Positions 7,988 to 17,487 of a DNA stretch of 64,000 nt are shown one piece after another. Where the stretch lies: contig JBBDQZ010000066.1 in assembly GCA_040905705.1 (NCBI GenBank), positions 1 through 64,000 on the forward strand. The letters run 5' to 3'. This DNA comes from JBBDQZ01 sp040905705 (lineage in GTDB: Bacteria > Bacteroidota > Rhodothermia > Balneolales > Natronogracilivirgulaceae). A program made the position numbers and the translations under genes. The notes beneath the pieces are model-generated. The model did no database searches and had not been told where the DNA came from. It was given only the letters and a program-made list of their open reading frames with translations. The first letter of the stretch is position 1, and each line of letters begins with the position of its first letter.

Positions 7988-9405
7988 TGAATCCATTGGT
8001 ACCTGAAATACTTGCCGACTATCTCCCGAATGCTATTCAACTGACTTATTTACTGGCTTCCTCACTTTTTATTCTCGGGCTGAAGAAGCTCAGTTCACCC
8101 GCCACCGCCCGATCCGGCAATATTCTGGCTTCACTCGGCATGTTTATTGGTGTGCTGGTAACACTATTCAACCGCAGTATCATCTCTTTTGAATTCATTC
8201 TCATCGGTATCATCATCGGCTCGGTGATCGGTGCCATCCTTGCCCGAAAAGTTCATATGACCGCCATGCCGGAACTGGTATCCCTGTTTAACGGCTTCGG
8301 TGGCGGTGCATCGGCCCTGGTCGCCACCGGAGAATATTCTCGCCTTTCTCCAGAAATATTTGGAGGACAGGAGCTTATTGCAATGTCTGTTTCACTTTTT
8401 ATCGGAGCACTCACTTTCACAGGAAGTCTGATCGCCTTCGGGAAACTAAAAGGGCTCATCAGTGGAAGTCCGGTAGTCTATCCCGGCCATAAATTCGTAA
8501 ACCTGCTTTTATTTCTTGCAGGACTCATATTTGCTGCTCTGTTTGTGCTGAACGCTGAAAATACCGACTATTATTTGATAATCGCCGGATCAGCACTGGT
8601 ACTTGGCATTTTATTAGTCATGCCGATTGGTGGGGCCGACATGCCAGTAGTTATCTCTTTACTCAATTCGCTGACCGGTCTGGCGGCTTCAGCAACCGGG
8701 TTTGTGCTTAACAACAATCTGCTGATCGTAAGTGGCACACTCGTTGGGGCTGCCGGATTCATTTTGACCATGATCATGTGCAAGGCCATGAATCGTCCGC
8801 TTTCAAATGTGATCTTCGGTGCGTTCGGTTCCGAATCGGCCGGACCCGGTGAAACCACTGCGGCAGAGGGCAAAATCGTTCAAGAGGTAACAGCCGAAGA
8901 CCTTTCGGTAATGACCGCCTACGCAAATCGCGTGGTGATTGTGCCGGGATACGGATTGGCTGTTGCACAGGCTCAACATGTAGTCCGTGAAGTGGCCGAC
9001 TTCCTGGAGTCCAAAGGCGTGGATGTCCGTTACGGGATTCATCCGGTTGCGGGACGTATGCCCGGTCATATGAACGTTTTGCTGGCCGAAGCCAATGTAC
9101 CATATCCCCAGTTGTTCGACATGGACCAAATCAACAAGGAGTTTGCCAAAACCGACGTGGTATTGGTGATCGGAGCCAATGATGTGGTCAATCCGGACGC
9201 CCGTAAAAACACCTCAAGTCCGATTTATGGTATGCCGATTTTGAATGTGGATGAAGCTAAATCGGTAGTCATTTTTAAACGCAGTTTGAATCCGGGATTT
9301 GCCGGTATCGACAATCAGCTCTTCTATGGTGATAACAGTTTTATGTTCTTCGGGGATGCCAAGAAATCGCTTGAATCAATGCTGCAGGCCCTCAAAGAAC
9401 TCTGA
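7987..9405 (+). CDS. pntB: NAD(P) transhydrogenase subunit beta
   Basis: 472 residues: an N-terminal membrane domain with about eight or nine helices to residue 265, then the soluble NADP(H)-binding domain with GYGLAVAQAQHVVRE and the GANDVVNP segment. With PntAA/PntAB it forms the inner-membrane transhydrogenase that makes NADPH at the expense of proton motive force. Usual length for the family. Confidence 0.97.
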   Translation: MNPLVPEILADYLPNAIQLTYLLASSLFILGLKKLSSPATARSGNILASLGMFIGVLVTLFNRSIISFEFILIGIIIGSVIGAILARKVHMTAMPELVSLFNGFGGGASALVATGEYSRLSPEIFGGQELIAMSVSLFIGALTFTGSLIAFGKLKGLISGSPVVYPGHKFVNLLLFLAGLIFAALFVLNAENTDYYLIIAGSALVLGILLVMPIGGADMPVVISLLNSLTGLAASATGFVLNNNLLIVSGTLVGAAGFILTMIMCKAMNRPLSNVIFGAFGSESAGPGETTAAEGKIVQEVTAEDLSVMTAYANRVVIVPGYGLAVAQAQHVVREVADFLESKGVDVRYGIHPVAGRMPGHMNVLLAEANVPYPQLFDMDQINKEFAKTDVVLVIGANDVVNPDARKNTSSPIYGMPILNVDEAKSVVIFKRSLNPGFAGIDNQLFYGDNSFMFFGDAKKSLESMLQALKEL

Positions 9406-9446
9406 TTAGCCACAACCAACCCGCACCATTTATAATAATTTTCCCT

Positions 9447-9698
9447 TCAAACTTCTAATGTCTCATGTTCCCGGCTAAGGACATCTGCAGCTACCAGAAC
9501 CAGAATCGAGGAAAGTAATCCGGATACCGGCTCGCCTCCCAGATCGGCAAAAATAAATATTATTCCGCCTGCCAAAGAGCCAAGCACGGCAAATGCCATG
9601 CATATACCGGTTCGAGGAGCCGATTCACCGACGAGACCATTGTAAATCCATCCAACCCATATTCCGATAAATATCAAGAGAACTATTGTACTCATCAT
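9447..9698 (-). CDS. Small three-helix membrane protein
   Basis: 83 residues with three hydrophobic segments (about 4-20, 31-52 and 58-74) separated by short loops rich in Gly, and a polar tail. It resembles small GlsB/YeaQ-type membrane proteins in size and topology, but I do not see their defining motifs. It is convergent with pntB. Starts with two Met codons; the first is used here. Function unknown. Confidence 0.65.
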   Translation of the reverse strand: MMSTIVLLIFIGIWVGWIYNGLVGESAPRTGICMAFAVLGSLAGGIIFIFADLGGEPVSGLLSSILVLVAADVLSREHETLEV

Positions 9699-9979
9699 TA
9701 ATCAGATAATTATGTTAATCATTCAACATGAAAAATTGCCTGTAAAGATACGCAATTTTAATATCAACGCGTGAAAATACACAAACACATTAGGTATTGT
9801 TCAATTTCAGGACTTTTAATGTTTTTAAATATTGCTAATATGTAATATATATATTCAGTTGTTTCCAACTTTCTGATTCTCCGGTAGATATGGTTATTTT
9901 TTTGAAAAAGGTATTTACATTACAGGCAATTAAAATCTGAACTATGCCTTGAACCCTGAACATTCTTGATTTCTTCGCT
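9699..9979. other. Intergenic region upstream of the LctP permease
   Basis: 281 bases, AT-rich, between the divergent small membrane protein and the permease. It presumably contains both promoters. No RNA gene or strong hairpin was recognised. Confidence 0.35.
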
Positions 9980-11674
9980 ATGTCACTGAATGTCCTTGCA
10001 CTGTTGTCTTTCCTGCCTATTCTGCTCGCCGGAGTGCTATTAATCGGATTTCGGATTGCAGCAAAAATAGCCATGCCTTTGGCTTTAGCTGTCACCATTC
10101 TGATCTCGCATTTTGTCTGGGAGTTTTCCCTTCTGAATATTCTTGCTTCAATAATTGAAGGCTTGTTCATCACTGTGGATATTCTTTATATCATTTTTGG
10201 TGCTATTTTATTACTCGGACTTTTGAAATATTCAGGAGGAATCCAGGTTATTCGTCAAAGTTTTGCTGATATCAGCCCCGACAAGCGTGTGCAGGTAATC
10301 ATCATTGCCTGGCTGTTCGGTTCCTTCCTGGAGGGGGCTTCCGGCTTCGGCACTCCGGCAGCCATTGTGGCTCCTCTATTATTGGCGTTGGGATTTCCGG
10401 CTCTGGCCGCAGTGATGCTCGGTCTGATGGTTCAGAGCACCGCTGTGACATTCGGCGCTGTCGGAACACCGATATTAATCGGGGTGCAAGGTGGATTGGA
10501 GAGCGCAGCCTTTAGTGCCCGTCTGGCTGCCTCCGACGTTACCATGGCTGAGTTTCTGATGACCGTAACATCCCATGTGGCCTTTTTGCATGCCATTACC
10601 GGCACCTTCATGCCAACAATAATGGTTGTGATGCTTACCCGTTTTTTCGGGAAAAACAAATCCTGGAAAGAGGGGCTTTCCATTATTCCTTTTGCGCTGT
10701 TCGGAGGCCTGGCATTCACCATACCGTATGTACTGACAGGATTGTTATTGGGGCCTGAGTTCCCATCCATGCTGGGAGCACTTGTCGGCCTGTTTATTGT
10801 AACCTTTGCCGCCAAACGGGGGTTTCTGATGCCTAAGGATTCCTGGAATTTTATACCCAAAGAAGAATGGCCCAGCCACTGGTTTGGGGCATTGACGATT
10901 AACAACCCGGCAGACGAGATCCGGAATCCGAATATTTCATTGGCAAAAGCCTGGATGCCCTATATTTTATTGGCCGTATTTCTTGTATTAAGCCGGCTTC
11001 ATCAACTTCCCATACGTGAAATCTTGTTAAATGTTGAAGTATCCTGGCATGAAATACTTGGAACCAGCATCTCTGCAAGCAGTACACCGCTTTTTCTCCC
11101 GGGAACCATGCTGATGATCGTAGTTTTCATAACGATTTTTTTGCTTAAAGTGAAAGCTGCAGAGGTCAGGACTTCGCTTTACGAAAGCTTAAATATGATC
11201 ACACGGGCTGGGCTTGTGCTCATTTTTACTGTTCCCATGGTTCGAATTTATATCAATTCGGAAATCAATGACCTGGGCCTTGAAGGAATGCCAATCATCA
11301 TGGCAGAATGGGTAGCATACAATGTGGGGCAAATCTATCCACTTTTTGCTGCTTCCATCGGTGGGCTCGGAGCGTTTATTGCCGGCAGCAATACTGTCAG
11401 TAATCTGATGTTCAGTCTGTTCCAGTTTGGAGTGGCTGAAAGCATGAATATCTCCACCACTATCCTGGTATCTTTGGGAGCGGTAGGTGCTGCCGCCGGC
11501 AACATGATTGCGATCCATAATGTGGTAGTGGCTGCCGCTACAGTAGGATTTCTGGACAAAGAAGGTGCGGTGCTCCGTCTGACCATCATACCAACCTTTT
11601 ATTACCTGACTATGGTCGGTTTGCTGGGCTTGATCGCCATATACGGGCTTCGGTATACCGATTTTCTGATGTAA
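9980..11674 (+). CDS. lctP: L-lactate permease family transporter (LctP)
   Basis: 564 residues with at least twelve hydrophobic helices. Family hallmarks: GSFLEGASGFGTPAAI (about 114-129), QSTAVTFGAVGTPI, and near the C-terminus IGGLGAFIAGSNTVSNLMF. The family imports L-lactate or glycolate with protons. No lactate dehydrogenase gene is nearby, so the substrate is not fixed by context. The peptide-export operon starts 118 bases downstream. Confidence 0.93.
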   Translation: MSLNVLALLSFLPILLAGVLLIGFRIAAKIAMPLALAVTILISHFVWEFSLLNILASIIEGLFITVDILYIIFGAILLLGLLKYSGGIQVIRQSFADISPDKRVQVIIIAWLFGSFLEGASGFGTPAAIVAPLLLALGFPALAAVMLGLMVQSTAVTFGAVGTPILIGVQGGLESAAFSARLAASDVTMAEFLMTVTSHVAFLHAITGTFMPTIMVVMLTRFFGKNKSWKEGLSIIPFALFGGLAFTIPYVLTGLLLGPEFPSMLGALVGLFIVTFAAKRGFLMPKDSWNFIPKEEWPSHWFGALTINNPADEIRNPNISLAKAWMPYILLAVFLVLSRLHQLPIREILLNVEVSWHEILGTSISASSTPLFLPGTMLMIVVFITIFLLKVKAAEVRTSLYESLNMITRAGLVLIFTVPMVRIYINSEINDLGLEGMPIIMAEWVAYNVGQIYPLFAASIGGLGAFIAGSNTVSNLMFSLFQFGVAESMNISTTILVSLGAVGAAAGNMIAIHNVVVAAATVGFLDKEGAVLRLTIIPTFYYLTMVGLLGLIAIYGLRYTDFLM

Positions 11675-11792
11675 TTCAGAAAAATCGAGACGAATATATT
11701 TTATTTGTAAGGATATGGGGAAGTGATGCTCTTTTAACATAAGAGTTTATAAACATCATTGAATCATCACCCTGAATCCTTGTTTCGATGCC

Positions 11793-12986
11793 ATGTCAAA
11801 CAGGCTATTCCCCAAAGAAGTTATAGAATACTCACAAGAGATGAATTTCTCCCGTCATGCGGTTACGACCAGAGTGATTTATGTAATCATTGTCTTGTCT
11901 TTAATAGCAACTGGTGGAATTTTGCCTTTGATTAAAGTAGATGTCGGCGTACGGAGCCGGGGCATGGTAAGGCCAGTTGCCGAAATTGTTTCTCTTCAAT
12001 CTCCGGAATCGGGATTTATAAGCGTTGTAACTACCATTGATAACAGGTATATCAGACAGGGTGAGGTTTTTGCTGTATTGGAGTCACCAGTATTGACCGA
12101 GCAGATCCGCTTTAATAAAGAACGCCGGCAGCAACTGCATGCTTTCCTAACTGATTTAAAGCTTCTTTCAAACGCAGACTCAACCGATTTACACAATCAC
12201 CTTCCCATTAATACTCCTCGATTTCAACAATCATATGTTGAATTTCAACAACAAATTTTCAATCAAAAACAGAAAGTTGATCAATTGGTGCGATTGTTTC
12301 AGAGAGAAAAATTCCTTTATGAGAAAAATGTTGCCAGTAAAGCAGCCAGGGATGAAGCTCAATTTGCTTTAGAAAATGCAATCGGGCAATACCATTTGCT
12401 TATCGAACAACAGAAGAATCGATGGGAAATGGACAAAATCACTTTTCAAAATGAGAGAAACGAGCTTGAATCCGAGTACCTCCTGCTCCAGCAGGAGCTG
12501 AACCGCTACAAAGTACGTTCGCCGGTTTCCGGTACGGTACATCAAGTACCCGGAATTCTTCAACACAGCTTTGTACACAGAAACCAGATATTGGGAGAAA
12601 TTTCTCCTGATACCAATCTGGTCGCCGAAATATTTGTTTCTCCACAAGACATCGGTTTGATACAAAATGGAATGCCTGTCCGATTGACAATAGATACCTA
12701 CAACCACCATTCATGGGGAATTTTACCTGGTTCTGTTACCTCTATAGCAACGGATATGCAAATGAAAGACGGTCAGCCATATTTCAGAGTGTTATGCTCA
12801 CTTGACCAAACGTATCTGGAGCTTCCAACCGGCATCAGAGGAGAAATAAAAAAGGGAATGACCTTTCAAGCAAGGTTTATCATAAACCGAAGAACGCTGT
12901 TCCAACTTTTGTACGAAAAAGCCGATAACTGGCTAAACCCTGTATGGAACGATAATGCGTACACCACACATATTCTGAATCAGTAA
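11793..12986 (+). CDS. HlyD-family membrane fusion protein of a peptide exporter
   Basis: 397 residues: cytoplasmic N-terminus, one transmembrane helix at about 23-46, a biotinyl-lipoyl-like half (SRGMVRP to VLESP), a coiled-coil hairpin at about 110-235, the second half (YKVRSPVSGTVHQVPG) and a beta-barrel region. It acts as periplasmic adaptor linking the inner-membrane ABC transporter to an outer-membrane channel. 14 bases separate it from the C39 transporter gene, so they form one operon. No TolC-like gene is present in the window. Confidence 0.9.
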   Translation: MSNRLFPKEVIEYSQEMNFSRHAVTTRVIYVIIVLSLIATGGILPLIKVDVGVRSRGMVRPVAEIVSLQSPESGFISVVTTIDNRYIRQGEVFAVLESPVLTEQIRFNKERRQQLHAFLTDLKLLSNADSTDLHNHLPINTPRFQQSYVEFQQQIFNQKQKVDQLVRLFQREKFLYEKNVASKAARDEAQFALENAIGQYHLLIEQQKNRWEMDKITFQNERNELESEYLLLQQELNRYKVRSPVSGTVHQVPGILQHSFVHRNQILGEISPDTNLVAEIFVSPQDIGLIQNGMPVRLTIDTYNHHSWGILPGSVTSIATDMQMKDGQPYFRVLCSLDQTYLELPTGIRGEIKKGMTFQARFIINRRTLFQLLYEKADNWLNPVWNDNAYTTHILNQ

Positions 12987-13000
12987 TAAACAGAAAAGAG

Positions 13001-15211
13001 ATGAACAGGGGAAAGATCGGTATCAGACAACAAGATATTACGGATTGTGGTGCTGCTTGTTTGGCTTCAGTTTCAGGATATTACGGTCTTGAAATGCCGA
13101 TCTCCAAAATTCGACAATATGCCTCAACCAATAGACAAGGAACAAATATTCTCGGGATAATTGAAGCAGCAGAGAAAATTGGATTTGCGGCGAAAGGGGT
13201 AAAAGGTGAATACGAAAGTCTTTTTCGGATGCCGACACCGGCCATTGCACATGTGATAATAGATAAAATCATGCATCATTTTGTTGTCATTTACAATGTC
13301 TCCGGTAAATATATCGAAATCATGGATCCGCAGGAAGGAAAAGTCCGTAAGATCCCTCACAGTACCTTCAAAAATCAATGGACCGGGGTATTGGTTCTTA
13401 TCATGCCGAATGAATTTTTTATACCCGGGAGTGGAAAGGTCTCGGTTTTCAACCGATTATGGTTTTTACTCAAGCCACACAGGTCTGTGCTCTGTCAAGC
13501 CGTTATTGGTGCGGCGTTATTTACCATCATCGGGCTCTCCACCGCCATTTATGTTCAGTTACTTGTAGATCATGTGTTGATCGATGGCAACCGCAATTTG
13601 CTTAATCTTCTAGGTGTAGGGATGATTGTACTTCTGCTCTTGCAGATATTAATCGGTGTTATAAAAACACTTTTTACACTTAAAACCGGTCAGATAATCG
13701 ACGCCCGCCTGATCCTCGGCTATTACAAGCATCTTCTTACCCTTCCACAACAATTTTTCGATACCATGCGGGTTGGAGAGATCACCTCCAGAATCGGTGA
13801 TGCAGTTAAAATTCGCGTATTCATCAATGACGCAGCCATTAATTTGATCGTCAATGTGTTCATCATCTTTTTTTCATTCGGTTTGATGTTCACTTATTTC
13901 TGGAAACTGGGAGCACTGATGATGGTCATAATTCCGGCATATGCATTGGTATATCTCATAACCAACCGGATAAACAGAAAAACGCAGAGAACATTGATGG
14001 AAAATGCGGCTGACCTGGAATCCCAGCTGGTCGAATCGCTAAACTCCGTTTCTACCATCAAACAGTTCAACCTGGAAGATTTTGCAAATATCAAGACCGA
14101 AACGCGATTTATTCAACTTCTGAAAACTGTATTTCGTTCCGGTCTGAATTCCGTGTTTTCAGGAAACGCAGTCCTGTTTACCTCACGTATATTTACCATC
14201 ATTTTGCTTTGGATGGGTGCTTTATTTGTACTTCAAGGATCTATTACTCCAGGGGAGCTGCTCTCTTTTTATGCTATCGCAGGATATTTTACCGGGCCCG
14301 TGAGTGAGCTTGTCGGTATGAATAAAACGATTCAGGATGCGATGATTGCATCTGACCGTCTTTTTGAAATCATGGATCTTGACAAGGAACAGGGTGGACA
14401 GAATGTAGTTTTAAAAACCGGTATGATGGGAGATATTCGATTTGAGGGGGTTTGTTTTCGTTATGGCACTCACATTGAGGTCTTCGAGAATCTAAACCTG
14501 ACAATTCCCAGGGGGAAAGTAACCGCTATTGTCGGCGAAAGCGGATCCGGTAAAACGACCCTGATCCACATTTTACAAAAATTGTATCCCGTTAAAGCGG
14601 GTCGGGTTTTCATAGGAGGAATCAACCTTGCTCATATTGATACAAAAAGTCTGAGGCAAAATATTTCGGTAGTACCTCAAAAGATAAATCTGTTCACAGG
14701 AAATGTGATTGATAATATCGCTTTAGGGGTATTTCATCCTGACATGGAGAAGGTCATTGCCATTTGCAGACGACTTGGAATTCTCTCGTTTATTGATGAA
14801 CTGCCCAACGGTTTTGAAACTTTTATTGGAGAAAACGGAGCGAAATTATCCGGAGGACAAAAGCAGCGAATAGCTATTGCAAGAGCATTGTATAGAGAAC
14901 CGGAAGTGCTGATTCTGGACGAAGCCACATCTTCCCTTGATTCCGTTTCGGAGCAATTTGTTCAAACGACTGCCCAACACCTTCGGGAGCAGGATAAAAC
15001 TATCATTCTTATTGCTCATCGATTAAGCACGGTTTCTGTAGCAGATAAAATATGTGTACTAAAAAATGGGAATCTTGCTGAGGAAGGAACACATAAAGAT
15101 CTACTTAAACAGGGAAATCACTATTACAATTTGTTGCAGGATCAAATTCCATTCTCGTATGGTAAACATTATGAAAATAATCCGCTTCCAGAGCTCAAAA
15201 CTTTTTCATGA
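13001..15211 (+). CDS. Peptidase C39-containing ABC transporter (double-glycine peptide processing and export)
   Basis: 736 residues in three parts. Residues 1-130: C39 cysteine peptidase with Q10/Q11, C16 (ITDCGAACL), H93 (HHFVVIY) and D109 (MDP), the full catalytic set. Residues about 160-440: transmembrane domain. Residues 480-736: ATPase with Walker A GESGSGKTT, signature LSGGQKQR and Walker B VLILDEATSSLDS. Such proteins cut leaders after GG and export the core peptide. A matching precursor is encoded at 16148-16348. Its end overlaps the HTH gene (ATGA). Confidence 0.97.
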   Translation: MNRGKIGIRQQDITDCGAACLASVSGYYGLEMPISKIRQYASTNRQGTNILGIIEAAEKIGFAAKGVKGEYESLFRMPTPAIAHVIIDKIMHHFVVIYNVSGKYIEIMDPQEGKVRKIPHSTFKNQWTGVLVLIMPNEFFIPGSGKVSVFNRLWFLLKPHRSVLCQAVIGAALFTIIGLSTAIYVQLLVDHVLIDGNRNLLNLLGVGMIVLLLLQILIGVIKTLFTLKTGQIIDARLILGYYKHLLTLPQQFFDTMRVGEITSRIGDAVKIRVFINDAAINLIVNVFIIFFSFGLMFTYFWKLGALMMVIIPAYALVYLITNRINRKTQRTLMENAADLESQLVESLNSVSTIKQFNLEDFANIKTETRFIQLLKTVFRSGLNSVFSGNAVLFTSRIFTIILLWMGALFVLQGSITPGELLSFYAIAGYFTGPVSELVGMNKTIQDAMIASDRLFEIMDLDKEQGGQNVVLKTGMMGDIRFEGVCFRYGTHIEVFENLNLTIPRGKVTAIVGESGSGKTTLIHILQKLYPVKAGRVFIGGINLAHIDTKSLRQNISVVPQKINLFTGNVIDNIALGVFHPDMEKVIAICRRLGILSFIDELPNGFETFIGENGAKLSGGQKQRIAIARALYREPEVLILDEATSSLDSVSEQFVQTTAQHLREQDKTIILIAHRLSTVSVADKICVLKNGNLAEEGTHKDLLKQGNHYYNLLQDQIPFSYGKHYENNPLPELKTFS

Positions 15212-15525
15212 TTATGAAATTTGTAAAACAAATTGAAAGATTACAAGATCTTGATAATATGATAGGCGCGAGATCAACGGGTACGCCGGAAGAATTTGCT
15301 TGCCGACTCGGAATCAGCAGATCTCAACTGTACAATTTGTTGGCCTACTTGAATGATATAGGGATAGAAGTTAAGTATTCAAGAAGCTTGAAAAGTTTTT
15401 ACTATTATCATAGTGACAAACATATTGAAATTAATTTTTCAATTAAAATAATGACCAACAAAGAGACTTTTAAAATTTATGGACGTGGATTCCTTTACTT
15501 GATAAATCCTCAATATATCATATAA
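15208..15525 (+). CDS. Small HTH (winged-helix) protein in the peptide-export operon
   Basis: 105 residues. The segment TPEEFACRLGISRSQLYNLLAYLNDIGIEVKYSRSLKSFYYY (about residues 25-70, quoted in part: ACRLGISRSQLYNLL) is a helix-turn-helix followed by a wing of the kind common in Bacteroidota small regulators. It overlaps the transporter gene by four bases and the next gene by one base (TAATG), so it is translated as part of the operon. It may regulate the peptide or transporter genes; that is inference. Noticeably more AT-rich than the transporter gene. Confidence 0.75.
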   Translation: MIMKFVKQIERLQDLDNMIGARSTGTPEEFACRLGISRSQLYNLLAYLNDIGIEVKYSRSLKSFYYYHSDKHIEINFSIKIMTNKETFKIYGRGFLYLINPQYII

Positions 15526-16019
15526 TGATAACTATCAATTATATTTTTATTCATTTTCAAAAAAAAGCTCAAAATACAATTGGATTATTTATTTTAGAAA
15601 TGGTCATACTTTTACTTTTTCTGGACTTTATTTTCTTTACTCTTCAAATATATATACCACATGAACATAATAATAATTTATTTGATTTTTACGTAGATAA
15701 ATCTTGGACTATAATCTTTTTTACTGCCTGTATTATTGGTCCTTTTGTAGAAACAATAATTTTTCAATCACTCCCTATTGAGCTTGTTAAACTAAAAACT
15801 GATAATATTTTAATTTCAATAATCGTTTCTTCGCTTGTTTTTTCAATAGCACACTTTGGTGTTCATATAATTGACATGGTATTATTTTTTATGTCAGGGA
15901 TAATATTAGCATGGAGCTATGTTGTCAATTTGCATAAAGGATGGGGAAAATCCATAATAATAACTTATTTTATACATGCAATATATAACTTTATTCATCT
16001 TGTTATCATTTTAATATAA
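15525..16019 (+). CDS. CPBP-family intramembrane protease, putative immunity or processing protein
   Basis: 164 residues with about five hydrophobic helices. CPBP/Abi motifs: PFVETIIFQ (first motif, with the usual second Glu and Arg replaced), FSIAHFG (His) and HAIYNF (HxxxN) near the C-terminus. CPBP proteins include prenyl-protein proteases and self-immunity proteins of bacteriocin loci. The start overlaps the HTH stop by one base. Its place beside a C39 transporter and a GG peptide favours an immunity or maturation role; no direct evidence. AT-rich. Confidence 0.8.
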   Translation: MITINYIFIHFQKKAQNTIGLFILEMVILLLFLDFIFFTLQIYIPHEHNNNLFDFYVDKSWTIIFFTACIIGPFVETIIFQSLPIELVKLKTDNILISIIVSSLVFSIAHFGVHIIDMVLFFMSGIILAWSYVVNLHKGWGKSIIITYFIHAIYNFIHLVIILI

Positions 16020-16084
16020 ATGAAACTTCATCAAAAATAACTGTGTGTGTTCCCTTATAAATCAAACAACTCTATTTAAATGAT

Positions 16085-16125
16085 TGGATCGGACTGGCCA
16101 AAAAAAGCCAGCCCGATTGTCCTTT
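16085..16125. terminator. Hairpin between the convergent export operon and peptide gene
   Basis: An inverted repeat GGACTGGC/GCCAGCCC surrounds an A-tract loop at about 16090-16113, with a T-rich stretch (CCTTTTC) just after it on the plus strand. On the minus strand the stem pairs fully when one G-U pair is allowed. It lies where the convergent transcripts should end, so a bidirectional terminator is likely. Confidence 0.45.
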
Positions 16126-16147
16126 TCGATCTATATCAGAAATACTA

Positions 16148-16348
16148 CTACATTAATGGATCGGTCTTTCTGACATAATCCTGATAATTTGAGTAGTCTA
16201 TTTGTGTGCCTTTTGCACTATTATGTATCTCGAATGCGATATCATAAGCATTTTGAAGAATTTTTGATATTATGCAGTACATGCATCGGCCTCCATATAT
16301 ATTATGCATTTCATTTGAGTTTAATGTCTTTACATTTAATTTGCTCAT
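16148..16348 (-). CDS. Double-glycine leader precursor peptide (candidate bacteriocin or signal)
   Basis: 66 residues. The ATG at 16348 is chosen over a GTG nine bases upstream because GAGGTGA is placed correctly before it. The leader ends LNSNEMHNIYGG (residues 9-20): hydrophobic residues at -12, -7 and -4, Glu at -8 and Gly-Gly at -2/-1, the pattern cut by C39 peptidases. The predicted core is 46 residues, beginning RCMYC, with two Cys (C22, C25), four Tyr, and a polar tail ending DPLM. It is convergent with, and 129 bases from, the export operon. The core matches no family I know. Modified or disulfide-closed forms are possible, but no modification enzyme is seen here. Confidence 0.85.
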   Translation of the reverse strand: MSKLNVKTLNSNEMHNIYGGRCMYCIISKILQNAYDIAFEIHNSAKGTQIDYSNYQDYVRKTDPLM

Positions 16349-16605
16349 AGTAATCACCTCATGTAATTTATGATTGCCATATTATGAATAGTAACTTCAT
16401 GTTATATCGCCCCACATAAAGTAGAGCTATTTTGTCAGTACAAGGCTGACCGAGAGTAGTTTATTCATTAAGCATCTAATTTCCTTGTACAGAAAAAAAT
16501 TATAGCATTAGCATCTCATGAAGGAAATTGTTTTCGCATTTATTCATTGCGGAATGATCACAGCTCAAACGTTGTCTTAAAAAGATAACTTCAAACTTCA
16601 TAATT
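16349..16605. other. Regulatory gap between divergent peptide and metalloprotease genes
   Basis: About 250 bases, AT-rich. Contains the peptide gene's Shine-Dalgarno sequence (16352-16358) and an 8-base inverted repeat GTACAAGG (16438-16445) / CCTTGTAC (16483-16490) separated by 37 bases. Promoters for both divergent genes should lie here. A 20-codon open frame at 16518 has no supporting signal. Confidence 0.4.
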
Positions 16606-17394
16606 ATGTTACAGCATTCCATTTCTTATCCGTTTCGGATTACTTTCACTTCACTCATATTCATAGCTTTTTTTGCATCTTGTGACATTGAACCGTTAAA
16701 TATTGATAGAGATCCCGAAAATGGTAATGATGAGAACTTTTCCCATAATAAATCACCGGGTACTTCGGCAATGGAATTCTTGCGAAATGACGACTTTACG
16801 AACTTACTGGTAGAGGTTCAGTATATGCCGGGATATCGTCCGACCGACGTAGCACTCGATGAACTCCGGAAATATCTTGAAAAACATCTGAACAAATCTT
16901 CGATCATCATATCCGACCCGGAAGAAATTCCCCCGGGCAACCAGGAGCAGTATTCCGCAAGCGAAATAAGAGCCATTGAAAAACAGTACCGTCGCCATTT
17001 TTCGGAAGAAAGCACTCTTACTTCGTACAACCTTTTTGTGGATGGAGAATACTCCACACAGAGTAATGTGATCGGAATTGCCTACTTCAATACCTCAAAT
17101 GCCTATTTCGGCCGAACCATTCACGATGCAAGCGAATCACCACCCTTGAGTCCGACACGTGAAAAAATCGAAGGCACGGTATTGCAACACGAATACGGCC
17201 ACCTATTAGGTCTTGTAAACAGTGGCACAAAAATGCAGGAAAATCATCAGGAAAATGGGCCACATTGTACTGTGGAAGAGTGCTTAATGTATTATACCAC
17301 AAATACCAGTGATTTTTTCACCAATTTATTCGACGGCACCATCCCCGATCTGGATGAGTATTGTATCGCGGATATTCAAGCAGCAAAGGAGTAG
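16606..17394 (+). CDS. Lipoprotein zinc metalloprotease (metzincin-like)
   Basis: 262 residues. Lipoprotein signal with lipobox FFASC (C26). The C-terminal half contains HEYGHLLGLVNSG, a zinc motif HExxHxxG with Asn at the position of the usual third His/Asp, followed by NHQENGPHC and a CLMYY Met-turn-like segment. This matches the secreted metalloprotease lipoproteins common in Bacteroidota. It should act at the cell envelope; the substrate is unknown. It begins a separate transcript divergent from the GG peptide gene and ends at a clear terminator. Confidence 0.82.
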   Translation: MLQHSISYPFRITFTSLIFIAFFASCDIEPLNIDRDPENGNDENFSHNKSPGTSAMEFLRNDDFTNLLVEVQYMPGYRPTDVALDELRKYLEKHLNKSSIIISDPEEIPPGNQEQYSASEIRAIEKQYRRHFSEESTLTSYNLFVDGEYSTQSNVIGIAYFNTSNAYFGRTIHDASESPPLSPTREKIEGTVLQHEYGHLLGLVNSGTKMQENHQENGPHCTVEECLMYYTTNTSDFFTNLFDGTIPDLDEYCIADIQAAKE

Positions 17395-17433
17395 CTGAAA
17401 ATCGAAATCCCTAACTACTCTGTCTTTTCTGTT

Positions 17434-17474
17434 ATCAAAGCGAATTGCTACGTACATTCACACTTTGATTTTTT
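17434..17474 (+). terminator. Rho-independent terminator after the metalloprotease lipoprotein gene
   Basis: ATCAAAG (17434-17440) and GAAT pair with ATTC and CTTTGAT (17463-17469), with a small internal loop, followed by six T residues (17469-17474). It lies between convergent genes. Confidence 0.7.
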
Positions 17475-17487
17475 AGATGTATATAAG

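Noticed and set aside
16518..16580. 20-codon frame upstream of the metalloprotease as a second precursor peptide
   Set aside because: No double-glycine leader pattern and no ribosome site.
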